Shown here: positions 26,242-35,524 of the stretch, one piece after another
Layout: each line of letters begins with the position of its first letter
Position numbering within the stretch: the first letter of the stretch is position 1
Assembly: GCA_020635205.1 (NCBI GenBank)
Contig: JACKAE010000002.1
Span: forward strand, 558,001-622,000
Origin: Ignavibacteria bacterium
GTDB taxonomy: Bacteria; Bacteroidota; Ignavibacteria; OLB7
Direction of reading: 5' to 3'
Length of the DNA: 64,000 nucleotides
Translations under genes and position numbers: made by a program
The notes under the pieces: generated by a model
Told to the model about the DNA's origin: nothing
What the model saw: only the letters and a program-made list of their open reading frames with translations
The model's database searches: none

Positions 26242-28566
26242 ATGAAACGCTCTACGATTGTTAGTCTGCTCGCACTCTGCATTCAGATTCCTCTGGCCGC
26301 ACAATCGCTCTATCCAGTAAAGCGAGACGGGCGTTGGGGATACATTGATTCCACAGGGGCAATTCGGATACCACTGCGCTATGGTGCTGCTGAAAGTTTT
26401 CATCCCGACCATAATTCGGCGGTAGTTATGCTGAAAAATAAGTGGGGATTGATTGATAAAAAAGGGAGGTGGATTCTCAAGCCAACCTATGATAAGATTG
26501 AAAGATTTAACGGGAATCTTGAAGCCCTTCGTGGGGTTGAACAGCTCTGGATAGATGCATCTGGCAAACCGATCTCTGATCCTTGGCCTTCTCAACGAGA
26601 ACAGTACTCCTTTGAATTTGAGTATGATCTTTACGACACAACGTACGGCTGGAATGGGCTGCGGTTAGTTGAACGTTCTGAGAAATTTGGATATGTGGAT
26701 TCAATCGGCGAGACAGTTATTCCTATCACTTATGAGAGAGCGCAGAGATTCTGGAAAGGTCGTGCAATCGTCAAGCAAGGGAAGTGGGGGGTAATTGACG
26801 TGAACGAGAACGTCTTGATTCCATTCGAATTTGACTCCATCTATATTCTACGATATCAGCCTTTGATCTACGGCATTCGTGAGAATTCCGGTTACGGCCT
26901 TTGCGATTCCGTCGGTACATGGATTCTCCAACCACATTACGCCACAGTTGAACTCATCACCGATAGTTTGTTTATAGTATCTCCTATTCTTCGTGAAGGT
27001 GAACGAGACCAATTAGGTGAGGAGCAAGTGAGCTCCCCTTCTTCTTCTGCACCGTTGAAAGGAGTGATAGATCGTGTGGAGAACCAAATTCTTCCATTCG
27101 AGTACAGCAGTATCAAGCGTGGCAACAAAAACCAGTATGTGGTGACCAAAGGCTCACAGTGGGGGATTGTGAATACCCAGAACAAGTGGTTGTTTGATAT
27201 TGACTCGACATTTACTTCTGTTTTCAACGATAAAGCGAGTGGTGGATATATCCTTGTCGATCAAGAGTCAGATAGCTTACGAAAAATGAGAACTGATAAC
27301 CGACATTGGCCATCTGGATTAAGCAACCGTATCATAGTTGTTGATTCAACGGGAAATATACTTATTGGCCCCTACCTGGGACGCTTTAGTGCTGTTTGGT
27401 CGATGCCTGACCTTTACATCATAGAAGATGCGAGGTATGGTACGGGCATAATGTCACTTGCTGGAGATACCATCCTAAAATTCTCTTGGGATCAAAAGGT
27501 AACGGTTCTTGATTCTAACCTAATAAAAGTAATACCAGTAGTGCCAAGCTATGGCTGTATTCGTTCAGATGGTCGTCCCATCCCTATCCAATTTTACTCA
27601 GGTTACGATTTCTCGGGAGGAATTAATACTGTTAGAACAAAGCTGAGAGGAAGAGACATCTCATATGAAGAGCAAAGAATTATCGATACGAATGGGCAGA
27701 CACTGTTTATACTTGCTGATATTGGAGTCAGTTCTACTGGAGAATCTGTGCACGGAAATGATTTAATCCTCTTGAAGTCAAACAGAGGCACTGAAAACTT
27801 CTATACCTATCAAGGAGAATTCCGTCTTTTAACAAGGCACTCAAAAGGATTTTCTGAGGGACTTGCAGCCTCGTATGGCAATCATAACGACACTGGAAGT
27901 GGGTATGGATTTATCAACACCGACGGTAGAATGGTAATCCCTCGACAGTTTGCTGATGCAGGATACTTCAGAGAAGGATTGGCTCCTGTAGCTATTACAG
28001 TAAATGATGACCTTGTGTGGGGGTATATCAATCAAACTGGGAAATGGGTGATTGAGCCACAGTTCAGCAAGGCTAAAGGGTTCTCCGAAGGATTGGCACC
28101 TGTTTTCTTGTGGACAGATTCTGGAACTGTATATGAAGGATTTGGATGTATTGTTTCTGAGAAATATGATCGTATTGGCAAGTGGGGATTTATCAATCGA
28201 GCGGGTGAATTCGTTCTTCCGCTAACGTATGGCTCTGCATATGGTTTTCACGATGGTGTAGCAACTGTATATGCTGATAGTGGATATGTATTGATTGATC
28301 GTAATGGAAATGAACTCTTCCCTCAGAGACGATTCATGTGGATTGGTGAATTTTCTGAAGGTCAGGCTCCAGCTACCCTCGGTTTCTTTTTAGGAGGTCA
28401 GACAAATGGGGAAGTTGGATTTATTAATCAGTTCGGTGAGTGGAGAATCTCTCCAATGTTTGATAATGCAGGTTCTTTCCACAGTGGACGCGCTGTAGTG
28501 ACATCAAAGCATTTAGAAAATTTCTTCTACATCAACTCAAAAGGTGAAGTAGTCTGGAAGGAATAG
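26242..28566 (+). CDS. exported WG-repeat protein
   Basis: 774 residues with a signal peptide (SLLALCIQIPLAAQS) followed almost entirely by WG (KWG) repeats: about fifteen units of the form GxWGYIDxxGxxxIPxxYxxAxxF. Clear examples are DGRWGYIDSTGAIRIPLRY near the N-terminus, NKWGLIDKKGRWILKPTYD, GYGFINTDGRMVIPRQFADA and GKWGFINRAGEFVLPLTYG. The central part (about residues 300-520) is more divergent. WG repeats form a beta-rich solenoid or propeller-like fold, probably for binding; the partner is not known. The ATG begins at the signal. It is single-gene in context, with the heptamer array and DUF5916 gene downstream. Confidence 0.9.
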   Translation: MKRSTIVSLLALCIQIPLAAQSLYPVKRDGRWGYIDSTGAIRIPLRYGAAESFHPDHNSAVVMLKNKWGLIDKKGRWILKPTYDKIERFNGNLEALRGVEQLWIDASGKPISDPWPSQREQYSFEFEYDLYDTTYGWNGLRLVERSEKFGYVDSIGETVIPITYERAQRFWKGRAIVKQGKWGVIDVNENVLIPFEFDSIYILRYQPLIYGIRENSGYGLCDSVGTWILQPHYATVELITDSLFIVSPILREGERDQLGEEQVSSPSSSAPLKGVIDRVENQILPFEYSSIKRGNKNQYVVTKGSQWGIVNTQNKWLFDIDSTFTSVFNDKASGGYILVDQESDSLRKMRTDNRHWPSGLSNRIIVVDSTGNILIGPYLGRFSAVWSMPDLYIIEDARYGTGIMSLAGDTILKFSWDQKVTVLDSNLIKVIPVVPSYGCIRSDGRPIPIQFYSGYDFSGGINTVRTKLRGRDISYEEQRIIDTNGQTLFILADIGVSSTGESVHGNDLILLKSNRGTENFYTYQGEFRLLTRHSKGFSEGLAASYGNHNDTGSGYGFINTDGRMVIPRQFADAGYFREGLAPVAITVNDDLVWGYINQTGKWVIEPQFSKAKGFSEGLAPVFLWTDSGTVYEGFGCIVSEKYDRIGKWGFINRAGEFVLPLTYGSAYGFHDGVATVYADSGYVLIDRNGNELFPQRRFMWIGEFSEGQAPATLGFFLGGQTNGEVGFINQFGEWRISPMFDNAGSFHSGRAVVTSKHLENFFYINSKGEVVWKE

Positions 28567-28613
28567 GAGCTTGATTTTCCTCTTGACAAACTCAAATCCT
28601 CCCCACATCTTCT

Positions 28614-28722
<109 letters not shown>

Positions 28723-28793
28723 GTTCAGGAACTCTTTCCAACAGCTTCCGTCCTAACTTCCAATTCAATGCAGCTACAACGTATCTTTGCTTC

Positions 28794-31406
28794 ATGCGTA
28801 CTCGATTCTTGCTCTATATTCTTCTCTCCCTCCTGCCGGGAACGGTTCTTCTTGCCGATCCTCCAGCTAAACTTGTCGAGGCGCTCCCATTGGGGGATGA
28901 AGAACCCGATGTCGACGGGAAGTTGGACGACCCGCTCTGGAAGCGAGCGAGGGGAATCACGGACTTTCGCCAGAAAGATCCCATAGAGTTTGCCGATCCT
29001 TCAAACCGAACCGAAGTTCTCTTCGCCTACGATCAGGATAACCTCTACGTGGCGGCCACGATGTGGATTGAATCTTCTGATGATCTAAGCAAAATTGTGA
29101 CGCGGCGTGATAACTCCGGGGCTACCGATAGAATCATTATCTCGCTCGACACCTACCGCGATCGCCGCACAGCATACAGCTTTAGCGTCACTGCTGCTGG
29201 TGTTAGAACGGACTACTATCACGGGAGCGATAGCGAGTATGACCGCGATTACTCCTTCGATCCGGTTTGGGAGGCGAAGACGTGGGTTGGTACAGATCGG
29301 TGGACTGCCGAAATTCGGATTCCTTTCTCACAGCTTCGATTCAACGACATCAACGAGCAGGTGTGGGGGCTGAACATCAACCGCTATATGCCGCAGCGGA
29401 AGGAAGATTTGTACTGGATCGTTGTGCCAAAGGATGAGACCGGGTGGTCCTCTCGCATGGGAGAACTTCGTGGCATTCGTGGTGTGCACCCATCGACTCG
29501 CGTGGAGTTGCTCCCCTACGTTGCGGCTGGTGCTACTCTGCCGAGCGAAGTTGATCCAGATAATCCTTACGTCGATGAGTTGAATTTGAATGGTCGAGTT
29601 GGACTCGATGCAAAGATTGGTCTCGGTCCGAACTTGACGCTCGACGCGACGATTAACCCAGACTTCGGTCAAGTAGAGGCCGACCCCGCCGAGGTGAATC
29701 TCTCAGCCTTCGAGACCTTCTTCAGTGAGCGCCGTCCCTTCTTTGTGGAGGGGGGGGGACTCTTCTCCTACAAAGGAGGGCGGCACTACTATTCACGTCG
29801 AATTGGGGGATCCCCCCACGGCTATCCTTCTGGAAACTTTATCTACGCCGATGTTCCCGACAACTCAACAATACTTGGAGCTGCCAAGTTAACGGGACGA
29901 TTGCCAAGTGGACTTTCGATTGGGGCACTTGCAGCAGTTACGGAGCGGGAGTATGCTCGCGCAGCCGACCTTCCCACGCAGAGTGAGGTAGAATATGAAG
30001 TTGAGCCGTTGACCCTCTACGGTGTTGCCCGGGCGCAGCAGGAGTTCGGTGAAGATGCCTCAACAGTTGGCCTGATTGGAACGATTGCTCACCGCGATAT
30101 GGATGAAATGAATCCGAACAACTCCATTCTCACCCAAGATGCACTGACTGGTGGAACTGATTGGGAACTTCGGTTGGATGGAGGTAGCTATGAGTTTGAG
30201 GGAAATCTTGCCTTCAGTCATGTTCGAGGATCAGAGTCGGCAATCTCCCGGATTCAGCGATCGAGCACCCACTACTTTCAACGTCCAGATGCTGACTACG
30301 TAACGTTCGATTCAACCCGTACTGCCTTGACAGGGTATGCGGGATCGTTGGCCTTCTCTCGCAAAACGGGAGAGTGGGTGTACGGGATTGGTGGAACATT
30401 CGAGTCACCTAACTACGAGCTAAATGATGCTGGAAGCCTGAGTAGTGCTGACGATATTGACCTTTGGGGATATTTGACATATAGAGAGAACCAACCGAGC
30501 AAGCTCTTCAGAAGTTGGGATCTGTCGGTAGAGGCAAGTGCAAACTGGAACTACGGATTGGTTCGCCAGTATGTGAGTGGTAATGTTCAGAGTAACCTAA
30601 CGTGGCAGAACTTCTGGTACAACTACGTTGGTGTTGGAGCTACGATAAATGGTTTGAGTGACAGAAAGACGAGAGGAGGTCCGTTAATGGATGAACCAGA
30701 TATCCTCTTTAATGCGTGGGCTGGGATGGGAAACAATTTTGGTTCGAAGATAAGGTGGAGTGGACATTTCGGTTTTGGGATATACGAGTATGATGGGTGG
30801 TTCATCAACACTTCCGGTAGTTTAGCGGCGAACCTTGGAGATCGCCTGGAGTTCTCGCTGAGTCCCAAATATTATAGCGAACTTCTCCCAAGACAGTATG
30901 TTGTCACGCAGGATGGGGGAGGAGAGGAGACATTTGGGAAGCGTTATATCTTCTCCGATCTGAAGTTCTCACGTCTCTCCACACAGATTCGTCTGAGTTA
31001 CGCGATAACGCCCAACTTGACCTTAGAACTTTATGCAGAACCTTTTGTGGCTAATGGGAAGTACGATCACTTCGGTGAGCTTGCCCAAGCGGGGACAGGT
31101 AAGATTGATTCGTATGATGGACGCATTGTTGCCGACAGTTCCGGCACATTCTACATAGTGACCGATGGCGCGGAACAGGTTGTCGTTCCAAATTTCGACT
31201 TCGTTAGTCGTTCGTTCAGGAGTAATATCGTCCTCCGTTGGGAATGGTTGCCCGGTAGCACATTCTACTTAGTTTGGCAACAGAGCCGCTCTGACTATCT
31301 ACGGGAGAGAGGAGATATTGGATCGACAGACTGGATCGACGCACTTGGTGATCCCGGTGATATGTTCTTCGCTCTGAAACTAAGCTATTGGTTGCCGGTG
31401 GATTGA
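28794..31406 (+). CDS. DUF5916 outer-membrane protein with CBM9-like domain
   Basis: 870 residues. A signal peptide (LLYILLSLLPGTVLLA) is followed by a carbohydrate-binding family 9-like domain (about 35-230; VDGKLDDPLWKRA, FAYDQDNLYVAATMW, WTAEIRIPFSQLRF). A DUF5916 region follows, with the signatures NINRYMPQRKEDLYW, TLDATINPDFGQVEADPAE and ETFFSERRPFFVEG, then a ~600-residue barrel-like region rich in alternating aromatic strands up to the C-terminal FALKLSYWLPVD. The family is common in Bacteroidota and relatives and is thought to be an outer-membrane barrel; the natural ligand is not established. The ATG at 28794 starts directly at the signal peptide. The heptamer array upstream is the most likely influence on expression. 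Confidence 0.9.
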   Translation: MRTRFLLYILLSLLPGTVLLADPPAKLVEALPLGDEEPDVDGKLDDPLWKRARGITDFRQKDPIEFADPSNRTEVLFAYDQDNLYVAATMWIESSDDLSKIVTRRDNSGATDRIIISLDTYRDRRTAYSFSVTAAGVRTDYYHGSDSEYDRDYSFDPVWEAKTWVGTDRWTAEIRIPFSQLRFNDINEQVWGLNINRYMPQRKEDLYWIVVPKDETGWSSRMGELRGIRGVHPSTRVELLPYVAAGATLPSEVDPDNPYVDELNLNGRVGLDAKIGLGPNLTLDATINPDFGQVEADPAEVNLSAFETFFSERRPFFVEGGGLFSYKGGRHYYSRRIGGSPHGYPSGNFIYADVPDNSTILGAAKLTGRLPSGLSIGALAAVTEREYARAADLPTQSEVEYEVEPLTLYGVARAQQEFGEDASTVGLIGTIAHRDMDEMNPNNSILTQDALTGGTDWELRLDGGSYEFEGNLAFSHVRGSESAISRIQRSSTHYFQRPDADYVTFDSTRTALTGYAGSLAFSRKTGEWVYGIGGTFESPNYELNDAGSLSSADDIDLWGYLTYRENQPSKLFRSWDLSVEASANWNYGLVRQYVSGNVQSNLTWQNFWYNYVGVGATINGLSDRKTRGGPLMDEPDILFNAWAGMGNNFGSKIRWSGHFGFGIYEYDGWFINTSGSLAANLGDRLEFSLSPKYYSELLPRQYVVTQDGGGEETFGKRYIFSDLKFSRLSTQIRLSYAITPNLTLELYAEPFVANGKYDHFGELAQAGTGKIDSYDGRIVADSSGTFYIVTDGAEQVVVPNFDFVSRSFRSNIVLRWEWLPGSTFYLVWQQSRSDYLRERGDIGSTDWIDALGDPGDMFFALKLSYWLPVD

Positions 31407-31553
31407 AGTGATTGGTAGACAGAAAAAATCTTCACGCAAACCTGCAAAGTTGTGCAAAGGAGGGATGGCAAGATCATCGTTCTATATGTTCAGTTCTTGA
31501 ACTCTCACACTCCTACACTCATATACTCATCCACTTTTCAGAAATTTGCCCTG

Positions 31554-32249
31554 ATGGAACGGAACAGACTTGTGATTGCAATTGATGGACCAGCTGCTTC
31601 AGGCAAGAGCACGACCGCAAAATTGGTTGCCCAACAGCTTGGCTATACCTATATCGACACAGGTGCGATGTATCGAGCCGTGACCCTTGCTGCTCTTAGA
31701 AATGGTGTCGATCCCGCTAATCGTGAGGAAGTGGAGAAACTTGCCTTCCATCTCTCCATTCGCTTTCAACCGCAAGCCGACGGATCCCTTAGGACGATCT
31801 TAAACGAAGAAGATGTGAGCCGAGAGATTCGGAGTCAAGAAGTGACCAAGTCAGTCTCAGCCGTCAGTGCTTGGCACGGAGTGCGGGAGGCAATGGTTCA
31901 GCTTCAACGCGAGATGAGTAAGGAAGGGGGAGTTGTAATGGATGGTCGAGACATTGGTACGGTTGTTTTCCCTGATGCCGAGGTGAAAGTTTTCATGGTT
32001 GCTGATATTCAGGCTCGAGCGCAGCGTCGCCAGGTCGAGTTAGTTGGGAACGGAAAAGAGATGTTAGTAGAAGATGTGGTTACTGACATAGAGCGGCGAG
32101 ATCAACTCGACTCCAGCCGTGAGGAAAGCCCTCTCCGCAAAGCTGATGATGCCGTTGAGATCGACACTTCCTCGCTAACAATTGAAGAACAAGTTGCCAT
32201 TGTTCTCAACCTTGCGCAGAATGTGAGAGAGAAGAGAATTTCGGATTAG
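31554..32249 (+). CDS. cmk: cytidylate kinase
   Basis: Phosphorylates CMP and dCMP with ATP. 231 residues, normal for the family. The P-loop is IAIDGPAASGKSTTAK at the N-terminus, followed by YIDTGAMYRAVTLAALRNG (CMP site) and VVMDGRDIGTVVFPDAEVKVF. The ATG at 31554 was chosen because translation then starts just before the P-loop; 34 upstream in-frame codons are made of the CTC-rich spacer phrase and look non-coding. The last residues (ISD) and the stop codon fall in a GGATT-type phrase. The neighbour pyrC also belongs to pyrimidine metabolism, 142 bases downstream on the same strand. Confidence 0.97.
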   Translation: MERNRLVIAIDGPAASGKSTTAKLVAQQLGYTYIDTGAMYRAVTLAALRNGVDPANREEVEKLAFHLSIRFQPQADGSLRTILNEEDVSREIRSQEVTKSVSAVSAWHGVREAMVQLQREMSKEGGVVMDGRDIGTVVFPDAEVKVFMVADIQARAQRRQVELVGNGKEMLVEDVVTDIERRDQLDSSREESPLRKADDAVEIDTSSLTIEEQVAIVLNLAQNVREKRISD

Positions 32250-32391
32250 GGATTGGAAGAGGATCGAATCGAAATTCATGAAGTATTGCCACCAAGATCA
32301 CCAAGTTAGAATATGTTCCCTGAGCTGAAGTGCTTCGCGTAATCCACAATTAGGAATCAACAATCCACAATAGAAAATCCGCAATTCAAAT

Positions 32392-33684
32392 ATGTCTTCT
32401 ATCCTATTTCAGAACATTCGTCTCCTGAATCCGGCTCAAGGTCTTGATCGCCGTGCTGACCTTCTAATTCTCGATGGAAAGATTTCCAGTATTGGAGATG
32501 ACCTTCAAGTACCGGAGGGGATAGAGGTGCGTAATGGTTCTGCGTGGGTTGCTGCCCCTGGTTTCTACGACATGCACGTTCACCTTCGCGAACCTGGGGC
32601 TACGCACAAGGAGACAGTCGAGACAGGATGTGCATCGGCTGCCAACGGTGGATTTACTGGCGTAGCCTGTATGCCAAACACTACGCCCGCAATTGATTCT
32701 GCAGAAGTTGTTCACTCCATTCTCTGGAAGTCACAACACCTTCCAGTTGATGTTCACCCAGTTGGAGCCACAACAGTTGGACGTAAAGGAGAGACACTTG
32801 CACCGATGGGTGAGCTGCACGAAGCTGGTGTTCGGATGTTCAGCGATGATGGCGATTGCGTTAAGTCACCAGAAATGATGCGCAGAGCCTACGAGTACGC
32901 CTCGCAGTTTGACGGAGCAGTCTTGAGTCAGCACTGCGAAGAGCACACGATGACTACAGGTTTTGCGATGAATGAAGGTGTTGTGGCAACAAAACTCGGG
33001 ATGCCCGGCTATCCTGACATTGCCGAAGAGTTGATTATCGAGCGGGATATACGCCTTGCAGAGTTTTGCGGTAACCGACCCTACCATGTCTCCCACATGA
33101 GCACAGCTGGGGGAGTAGAGTCAGTCCGCCGAGCGAAAGCAAAAGGACAGGCCAACATCACCTGCGAAGTTGCTCCCCACCACTTTGTCTTGACTGACGG
33201 AGATGTTGAGAAGTACTGGGTGAATGCGAAGATGAATCCGCCACTTCGGACAGAATCTCACCGCCAAGCACTTCTCGAAGGTTTTCGCGATGGGACTATC
33301 GACGCCATTGCAACCGACCACGCACCGCACGCGCTCTCCGAAAAAGAAGTAGAGTTCCCAAACGCACCGAATGGAATTATCGGCCTCGAAACGTCAATCG
33401 GATTATCCTACACTTATCTCGTCGATGCTGGGGTGATTTCACTTGAGCGAATGATCGAACTAATGGCAATCAACCCTCGCAAAATTCTCTCACTACCAGT
33501 GCCGAAGATCGAAGAGGGAGAGATAGCCAACCTGACAATCTTTGCGCCGGAAGAAACGTGGAACGTTGACACAGATCAGTTCCTAACCAAGTCTCTGAAT
33601 ACTCCATTCAACGGTTGGGAGTTGAAGGGAAAACCGGTTGGTATAGTGAATAGGGGACAAGTAGTGTGGAGTCTGCTGGGGTAG
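32392..33684 (+). CDS. pyrC: dihydroorotase
   Basis: Third step of de novo pyrimidine synthesis: closes carbamoyl-aspartate to dihydroorotate. 430 residues, the length of the multifunctional-type (class I) enzyme. Zinc ligands are in YDMHVHLREPG, with FSDDGDCV, SQHCEEH, VSHMSTAGG and the catalytic TDHAPHA all present, so it appears active rather than a silent AllB- or PyrC-like homologue. Start: the ATG follows a leader with three AATCC phrases. The stop codon is directly followed by a GAGTT-type phrase. Together with cmk it suggests a pyrimidine cluster, although separate promoters are possible. Confidence 0.95.
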   Translation: MSSILFQNIRLLNPAQGLDRRADLLILDGKISSIGDDLQVPEGIEVRNGSAWVAAPGFYDMHVHLREPGATHKETVETGCASAANGGFTGVACMPNTTPAIDSAEVVHSILWKSQHLPVDVHPVGATTVGRKGETLAPMGELHEAGVRMFSDDGDCVKSPEMMRRAYEYASQFDGAVLSQHCEEHTMTTGFAMNEGVVATKLGMPGYPDIAEELIIERDIRLAEFCGNRPYHVSHMSTAGGVESVRRAKAKGQANITCEVAPHHFVLTDGDVEKYWVNAKMNPPLRTESHRQALLEGFRDGTIDAIATDHAPHALSEKEVEFPNAPNGIIGLETSIGLSYTYLVDAGVISLERMIELMAINPRKILSLPVPKIEEGEIANLTIFAPEETWNVDTDQFLTKSLNTPFNGWELKGKPVGIVNRGQVVWSLLG

Positions 33685-33735
33685 AGTTGAGGGTTGGAGA
33701 GTCGAGGGTCGGAGAGTTGAGGGTTGAAGGTTAGG
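33685..33735 (+). repeat. GAGTT-type phrase after pyrC, left flank of the S23-type gene
   Basis: Purine-rich phrase beginning at the pyrC stop. The 20 bases at 33692-33711 are the exact reverse complement of 34309-34328 in the tandem repeat on the other side of the four-helix-bundle gene. Confidence 0.8.
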
Positions 33736-33816
33736 GGTTGGTTTGGTGGATTGCTTTCTTATGTTAGTGTTCGAGTTTATGCGAACATGATATCATCCTT
33801 TTCACTCTCTGGTACG

Positions 33817-34191
33817 ATGTCTTTATTCAGCCAGTTTGAAGATATCCTTGTGTGGCAACATGCAAGGCAATTCAGCCAATTCGTTTACTCAATTAGTACG
33901 AGCGGAGCATTCAAACACGATTTCTCGTTGAAGGATCAAATTCAACGAGCTGCAAACTCAGTTCCGCTTAATATCGCCGAAGGATTTGCCAGACAAACTG
34001 ATAAAGAGTTCAAGCAATTTCTCTTCATTGCACACGGTTCGATTGCAGAGGTACAAAGTGCTTTATATCTCGCACGAGACAGAGAGTTTATCGATAAGCA
34101 AACCTTCGATTCTGCCTACAAACAAGCTGAGAAAATCTCAAAAATGCTTATGGGCTTAATCAAATACTTAAGCAAATCAAATCCACGATAA
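33817..34191 (+). CDS. S23-type four-helix-bundle protein
   Basis: 124 residues of the family first found in 23S rRNA intervening sequences (also called four helix bundle protein). Typical segments: EDILVWQHARQFSQFVYSI, FSLKDQIQRAANSVPLNIAEG, KEFKQFLFIAHGSIAEVQSAL and FIDKQTFDSAYKQAEKISKML. The ATG at 33817 was chosen because the family begins with a residue or two before FEDLxVW; 31 upstream codons are unlike it. The gene stands alone, is bracketed by inverted spacer phrases, and its last bases (TCCACGATA) are repeated in the tandem repeat that follows, as if the repeat grew from the gene's 3' end. The function of stand-alone members is unknown. Confidence 0.92.
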   Translation: MSLFSQFEDILVWQHARQFSQFVYSISTSGAFKHDFSLKDQIQRAANSVPLNIAEGFARQTDKEFKQFLFIAHGSIAEVQSALYLARDREFIDKQTFDSAYKQAEKISKMLMGLIKYLSKSNPR

Positions 34192-34412
34192 TACCCACCC
34201 CCCGACTCCTTGACTCCCGACTCTCTGACCCCTCGACTCTCCAACCCCTCGATTCCACGATAGTACGTACCCATCGCTTGACTCCCGACTCCTTGACTCC
34301 CGACTCTTCGACCCTCGACTCTCCAACCCCTCGATTCCACGATAGTACGTACCCATCGCTTGACTCCCGACTCCTTGACTCCCGACTCTCTGACTCCTCG
34401 ACTCTCCAACCC
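34182..34412 (+). repeat. tandem repeat (units of 72 and 82 bases) after the S23-type gene
   Basis: The marker TCCACGATA occurs at 34182, 34254 and 34336, each followed by pyrimidine-rich GACTCC/CCGACTC phrases. The first marker is the final codons of the S23-type gene. The array ends directly at the stop codon of the cytochrome gene on the other strand. Confidence 0.85.
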
Positions 34413-35519
34413 CTACGGCAACGACCTCACATAGGCAGCCATCTTCGACACCTCATCGTTTGTCAACTCTGAAGTCGACCACGAGGGCATATATTTTGTA
34501 CGCCGTGAATAATTGGTTCCCCCTTCACCTTCCCTGACTTTTTCAAGGAATTCTCCTGTCTTGCTACGAATGCTCTCGCCAACGGGACCACCACGAGCAT
34601 CTGTCCCGTGGCAGTTCGCGCAGAATCTGTTAAACAGGCTTCCTGCATCGGTTGGCTTTACAGCATTTCGGAGCCAAGCAATAATCTCGTTTAGTTGGGT
34701 ATTGCTCAGTGAATCTGTGTCGTACCTCGGCATCTCTCTGGTGTACCACGGTTCGCCCGGGCGACCATTTCTGATAACGTATGTTGCGAAGCCAGCAACT
34801 GGATTGCGAATTTCGGGACCTCGTGTTGATCCTTCACCCTCGAGACCGTGACAGCTTGCGCAGACTCGATCGTAGTATTCCCTACCACTCAACGACTTGA
34901 AGTCTACGTTAAAGCCGAGAAGATATTCCTGAATTTTATCGATGAGACTGTCGGGAATTGCAATCGGATCCATCTCTCCCTTCCCATTCTGAACAATCGT
35001 GTGGATAGGAGAGTAGCTCTGAATGCTGCCGGAGAAGATGTTGGTTCCGGTTGCGTCGCTTCCGTGGCAGCTTGAGCAGTAGAACTCGAACAACTCTTTG
35101 CCGCTCTTTGTGCTGTTGTCGATGTTGAACGAGTTTAGGAAGAGTTCGATTGACTCGATTTCACTGTCGGTTAAGCCGGGGAAATTGGGCATACCACGGC
35201 GGCCATCGCGAACGATTGTGTGGATTCCGATCTTCCCCTGAATGCTACCGGGCCAAACAGTTCCTCCTGAGGCATCATCGCCGTGGCAGCGAGCGCAATA
35301 CTGTGCGTAGAGGTTAACTCCTCGATCAAGAGAGGGGGGGATCGTATCGGTTGGGGGTGTTATCGTTCCATTGTTGTTCCCTCCGTTCGACCCAGCAGTT
35401 ACTGGACTTGGCCCTGGGTTTGGGTCGAGAAGTTCACATCCAGTATAGAAGAGAGCGCTCGCAAGTGTGAGCACTGTCAAGAAGATAGAGGGTTGATAGT
35501 TGTTGAAGATGGTATTCAT
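34413..35519 (-). CDS. tetraheme c-type cytochrome lipoprotein
   Basis: 368 residues. A lipoprotein signal ends at Cys28 (LTLASALFYTGC), followed by a Gly/Asn/Pro linker and four cytochrome c domains, each with one CXXCH motif: CARCHGDD near 75, CSSCHGSD near 148, CASCHGLE near 219 and CANCHGTD near 300. Domain spacing of 71-80 residues fits mono-heme class I units in a row, with Met ligands such as RRGMPNFPG and REMPRYD. It would carry electrons in the periplasm or on the inner face of the outer membrane. It is last in a three-gene operon: five bases separate it from the molybdopterin enzyme, its likely electron donor. The stop codon is followed at once by a GAGTT-type phrase. Confidence 0.95.
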   Translation of the reverse strand: MNTIFNNYQPSIFLTVLTLASALFYTGCELLDPNPGPSPVTAGSNGGNNNGTITPPTDTIPPSLDRGVNLYAQYCARCHGDDASGGTVWPGSIQGKIGIHTIVRDGRRGMPNFPGLTDSEIESIELFLNSFNIDNSTKSGKELFEFYCSSCHGSDATGTNIFSGSIQSYSPIHTIVQNGKGEMDPIAIPDSLIDKIQEYLLGFNVDFKSLSGREYYDRVCASCHGLEGEGSTRGPEIRNPVAGFATYVIRNGRPGEPWYTREMPRYDTDSLSNTQLNEIIAWLRNAVKPTDAGSLFNRFCANCHGTDARGGPVGESIRSKTGEFLEKVREGEGGTNYSRRTKYMPSWSTSELTNDEVSKMAAYVRSLP

Positions 35520-35524
35520 ACTGG

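Noticed and set aside
34182..34412. CRISPR or integron-type array
   Set aside because: Units of unequal length without unique spacers, and no integrase or cas gene; better read as tandem low-complexity repeat.
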